A stretch of 21,673 nt of DNA from Candidatus Woesearchaeota archaeon. Its GTDB lineage: Archaea; Nanobdellota; Nanobdellia; Woesearchaeales; GW2011-AR4. The translations under genes and the position numbers were made by a program. Positions 20,131 to 21,673 of this stretch are shown here, piece after piece. Location of the stretch: contig JASMFO010000006.1 of NCBI GenBank assembly GCA_030751755.1, forward strand, positions 1 to 21,673, written 5' to 3'. Numbering within the stretch: the first letter of the stretch is position 1; each line of letters begins with the position of its first letter. Under the pieces are notes generated by a model, which did no database searches, had not been told where the DNA came from, and saw only the letters and a list, made by a program, of their open reading frames with translations.

Positions 20131-20907
20131 ATGAAAAGCTTCATTAAAGTAATCAAGGAAATTAATAAAACATTGAATTTTTTATTTATTTTTGAGACTA
20201 TACTAAATGCAGTAATATTCTTTCTGGTTGTTTATTTTTTGATGTCTTTAGTAAACCTCTTTCCCATACTTGCCCTCATACCTGCAATAATTTATTTTGC
20301 GATGAGATTATATGCAAATTCAAAAAGAGACAAAAGAAAAATTGTGGAGAGCAAATATGAGCCTCTTAGGGAAAAACTAAGAACTGCTGCAGATAATGTT
20401 AATGAGGAAAATATTGTTGTAAACGAACTGGAGGAAGAGGTTATACATGATTTGAAGCATGTTGGATTAAGCTCTTTTATACGGACTAAGCGCGTATATT
20501 ACAAAATATTTTCTGCAATATTCCTTTCTTTTGCAATTGTTTTAGCAACAACAATGAACCTTTATATTGTTGATTTAAGCAATTTTCTTAGCAATGTTCC
20601 GGAAATGCTGGAAGGTTTAAATCCTAGAAGGGCAGCCAATATCTTATTGGGAGAACTTAACGAAAGCAAGGATATTTATGGTGATAGTCAGTTAGCGGTC
20701 TTAGGAGAGAAGCAGATTGATATAAGGATAAGGCCTGTAAATTATGAGATTAGCGTCAGGGAAGAAGGTGATGTTGAGCAGAAGCAGTTTGATGAGATTT
20801 TTCCCAAAGAAGTAGCAGTTGAGCAGGCATCTGCATTTGAGGAAAGAATCCCGGAAGAGCAGCAGGAACTTGTTAAGAGCTATTTTAATAAGCTTGCTGG
20901 GAGATAA
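20131..20907 (+). CDS. Three-span membrane protein of the VWA/MoxR cluster, unknown function
   Basis: The protein has 258 residues. Two spans lie close together (about 16-38 and 42-62), followed by a charged cytoplasmic-type region with coiled-coil character (about 65-120) and a third span (about 125-149). The last hundred residues are soluble, acidic and rich in E and Q (IPEEQQELVKSYFNKL near the end). I recognise no catalytic motif. The start at 20131 has no SD sequence; the base of a 12-bp hairpin ends 15 nt before it. It lies between the coiled-coil protein and MoxR, so a role in the same membrane assembly is likely. A MoxR-docking membrane subunit is one possibility, with no direct evidence. 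Confidence 0.75.
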   Translation: MKSFIKVIKEINKTLNFLFIFETILNAVIFFLVVYFLMSLVNLFPILALIPAIIYFAMRLYANSKRDKRKIVESKYEPLREKLRTAADNVNEENIVVNELEEEVIHDLKHVGLSSFIRTKRVYYKIFSAIFLSFAIVLATTMNLYIVDLSNFLSNVPEMLEGLNPRRAANILLGELNESKDIYGDSQLAVLGEKQIDIRIRPVNYEISVREEGDVEQKQFDEIFPKEVAVEQASAFEERIPEEQQELVKSYFNKLAGR

Positions 20908-21152
20908 AATTAATAAACAACGAAAAAAATTAAAATCATTGAAGTACAATACAATCAATAAAAATTTAACAAAAAACAATTAAAAGATAATACGCAATCA
21001 ATAAAATTAATTAGTAATAAAAAATCATTGATGGATAACAAGAATAATTATTGAAAAATAAAAATCAAAAAATACATCAAATATATTGAAAAATAACAAA
21101 AAGTATATAAAAACAACAAATATTTAATATCACTAAAAAAAGGGATATAATC
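20908..21152 (+). other. A-rich, G-poor spacer before moxR
   Basis: 245 bp with no gene. The plus strand is strongly A-rich with repeated caataaaa, caatcaataaaa and attgaaaaat words and hardly any G. A TATA box for moxR lies near its right end. It resembles the 9805-9975 spacer in composition. No hairpin of note and no T-run longer than five were seen on the plus strand. Confidence 0.45.
21103..21112 (+). promoter_or_regulatory. TATA box of moxR
   Basis: gtatataaaa is about 45 nt upstream of the ATG at 21153, giving a leader of roughly 20 nt that contains an AAAGGGAT SD-like word (21139-21146). moxR therefore seems to have its own promoter. Confidence 0.5.
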
Positions 21153-21673
21153 ATGAAGAACTATAAGCATGTTTTTGATGCTGTCTTTAAGGAAATTGAA
21201 AAAGTTGTTGTAGGCCAAAATGACGTTGTTGAACAGATTTTAGTGTCTATATTATGTGATTCCAACGCACTGTTGGAAGGTTACCCTGGTTTAGCAAAAA
21301 CATTGGCTGTAAGGACTCTAGCAGATGTAATGAATCTTAAGTTCAACAGGATTCAAAATACACCTGATTTAATGCCTTCTGACATTACTGGCACATATAT
21401 AATAGAGGAAACTTCTGGCAAGAGAAGTTTTAAATTCCAACCCGGACCAGTATTTGCGAATATAGTACTGGCAGATGAAATCAACAGGGCAACACCCAAA
21501 ACACAAAGCGCTTTACTGGAAGCAATGCAGGAAAAACAGGTTACTGTCGGCAACAACACATTTAAGCTGGATTTGCCTTTCTTTGTTTTGGCTACTCAAA
21601 ACCCGATTGAGCAGGAAGGCACTTATCCATTGCCAGAGGCACAGGCTGACAGGTTTTTGTTGAAGATAAAAGT
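21153..21673 (+). CDS. moxR: MoxR-family AAA+ ATPase, N-terminal part (cut by window edge)
   Basis: The first 173 codons are present and the gene runs off the right edge. Walker A is GYPGLAKT (43-50), Walker B is VLADEINRA (105-113), and sensor 1 lies in ATQNPIEQEGTYPLPEAQADRF, with N150. All are diagnostic of MoxR. These ATPases form hexamers and act as chaperones with VWA-domain proteins, whose metal site is thought to engage the substrate. Two such VWA proteins lie just upstream, so a joint system is well supported by context. In many genomes moxR comes first and is followed by a DUF58 gene. Here it is downstream of the VWA genes with its own promoter. Whether DUF58 follows cannot be seen. 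Confidence 0.95.
   Translation, partial: MKNYKHVFDAVFKEIEKVVVGQNDVVEQILVSILCDSNALLEGYPGLAKTLAVRTLADVMNLKFNRIQNTPDLMPSDITGTYIIEETSGKRSFKFQPGPVFANIVLADEINRATPKTQSALLEAMQEKQVTVGNNTFKLDLPFFVLATQNPIEQEGTYPLPEAQADRFLLKIK

Noticed and set aside
1..21673. CRISPR arrays, cas genes, prophage genes or integrases
   Set aside because: I saw no regularly spaced direct repeats and no gene of these families anywhere in the window.

Overview
The window is archaeal chromosome, AT-rich and densely coded. It carries aIF2-gamma, SRP54, ribosomal protein eS6 and an archaeal-type translin/TRAX homologue. First genes of operons sit about 26-33 nt downstream of TATA boxes, which fits leaderless transcription, while several internal genes carry Shine-Dalgarno (SD) sequences. 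Two aminoacyl-tRNA synthetases, AspRS and ThrRS, are of bacterial architecture. There are many short membrane and coiled-coil proteins of unknown family. Together these point to a DPANN-type archaeon (Woesearchaeota/Pacearchaeota-like). That lineage call is inference, not proof.

Layout, left to right. Positions 1-281 hold the 5' part of pyrB (aspartate carbamoyltransferase), running off the left edge on the minus strand. Then comes a predicted winged-helix regulator (minus). Next is a block of unknown proteins: two plus-strand coiled-coil proteins (1020-2164) that abut, stop to stop, three minus-strand multi-span membrane proteins related to one another (2165-3888). A 216-bp divergent spacer with a possible structured RNA follows. 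A TRAX-like nuclease gene overlaps a bacterial-type aspS by four bases. Two tiny three-span membrane proteins follow on the minus strand. A plus-strand run then encodes an XTP/dITP pyrophosphatase with an altered base-binding motif, a coiled-coil protein, a GNAT acetyltransferase, a Cys-cluster protein, eS6 with a long charged tail, and aIF2-gamma without its usual zinc knuckle. SRP54 and a bacterial-type ThrRS lie on the minus strand.

From about 14.85 kb to the right edge there is a plus-strand cluster. It holds an AbrB-like DNA-binding protein, a BatA-like VWA membrane protein, a large membrane protein with two VWA folds flanking a GATase-like fold, a single-span coiled-coil protein, a three-span membrane protein, and the start of a MoxR AAA+ ATPase. 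I read this as a membrane-anchored MoxR/VWA assembly or chaperone system, with AbrB as its likely local regulator. Inside it, at 19978-20130, a comparatively GC-rich spacer can fold into three successive hairpins. This is the best candidate for an undescribed RNA or regulatory element in the window.
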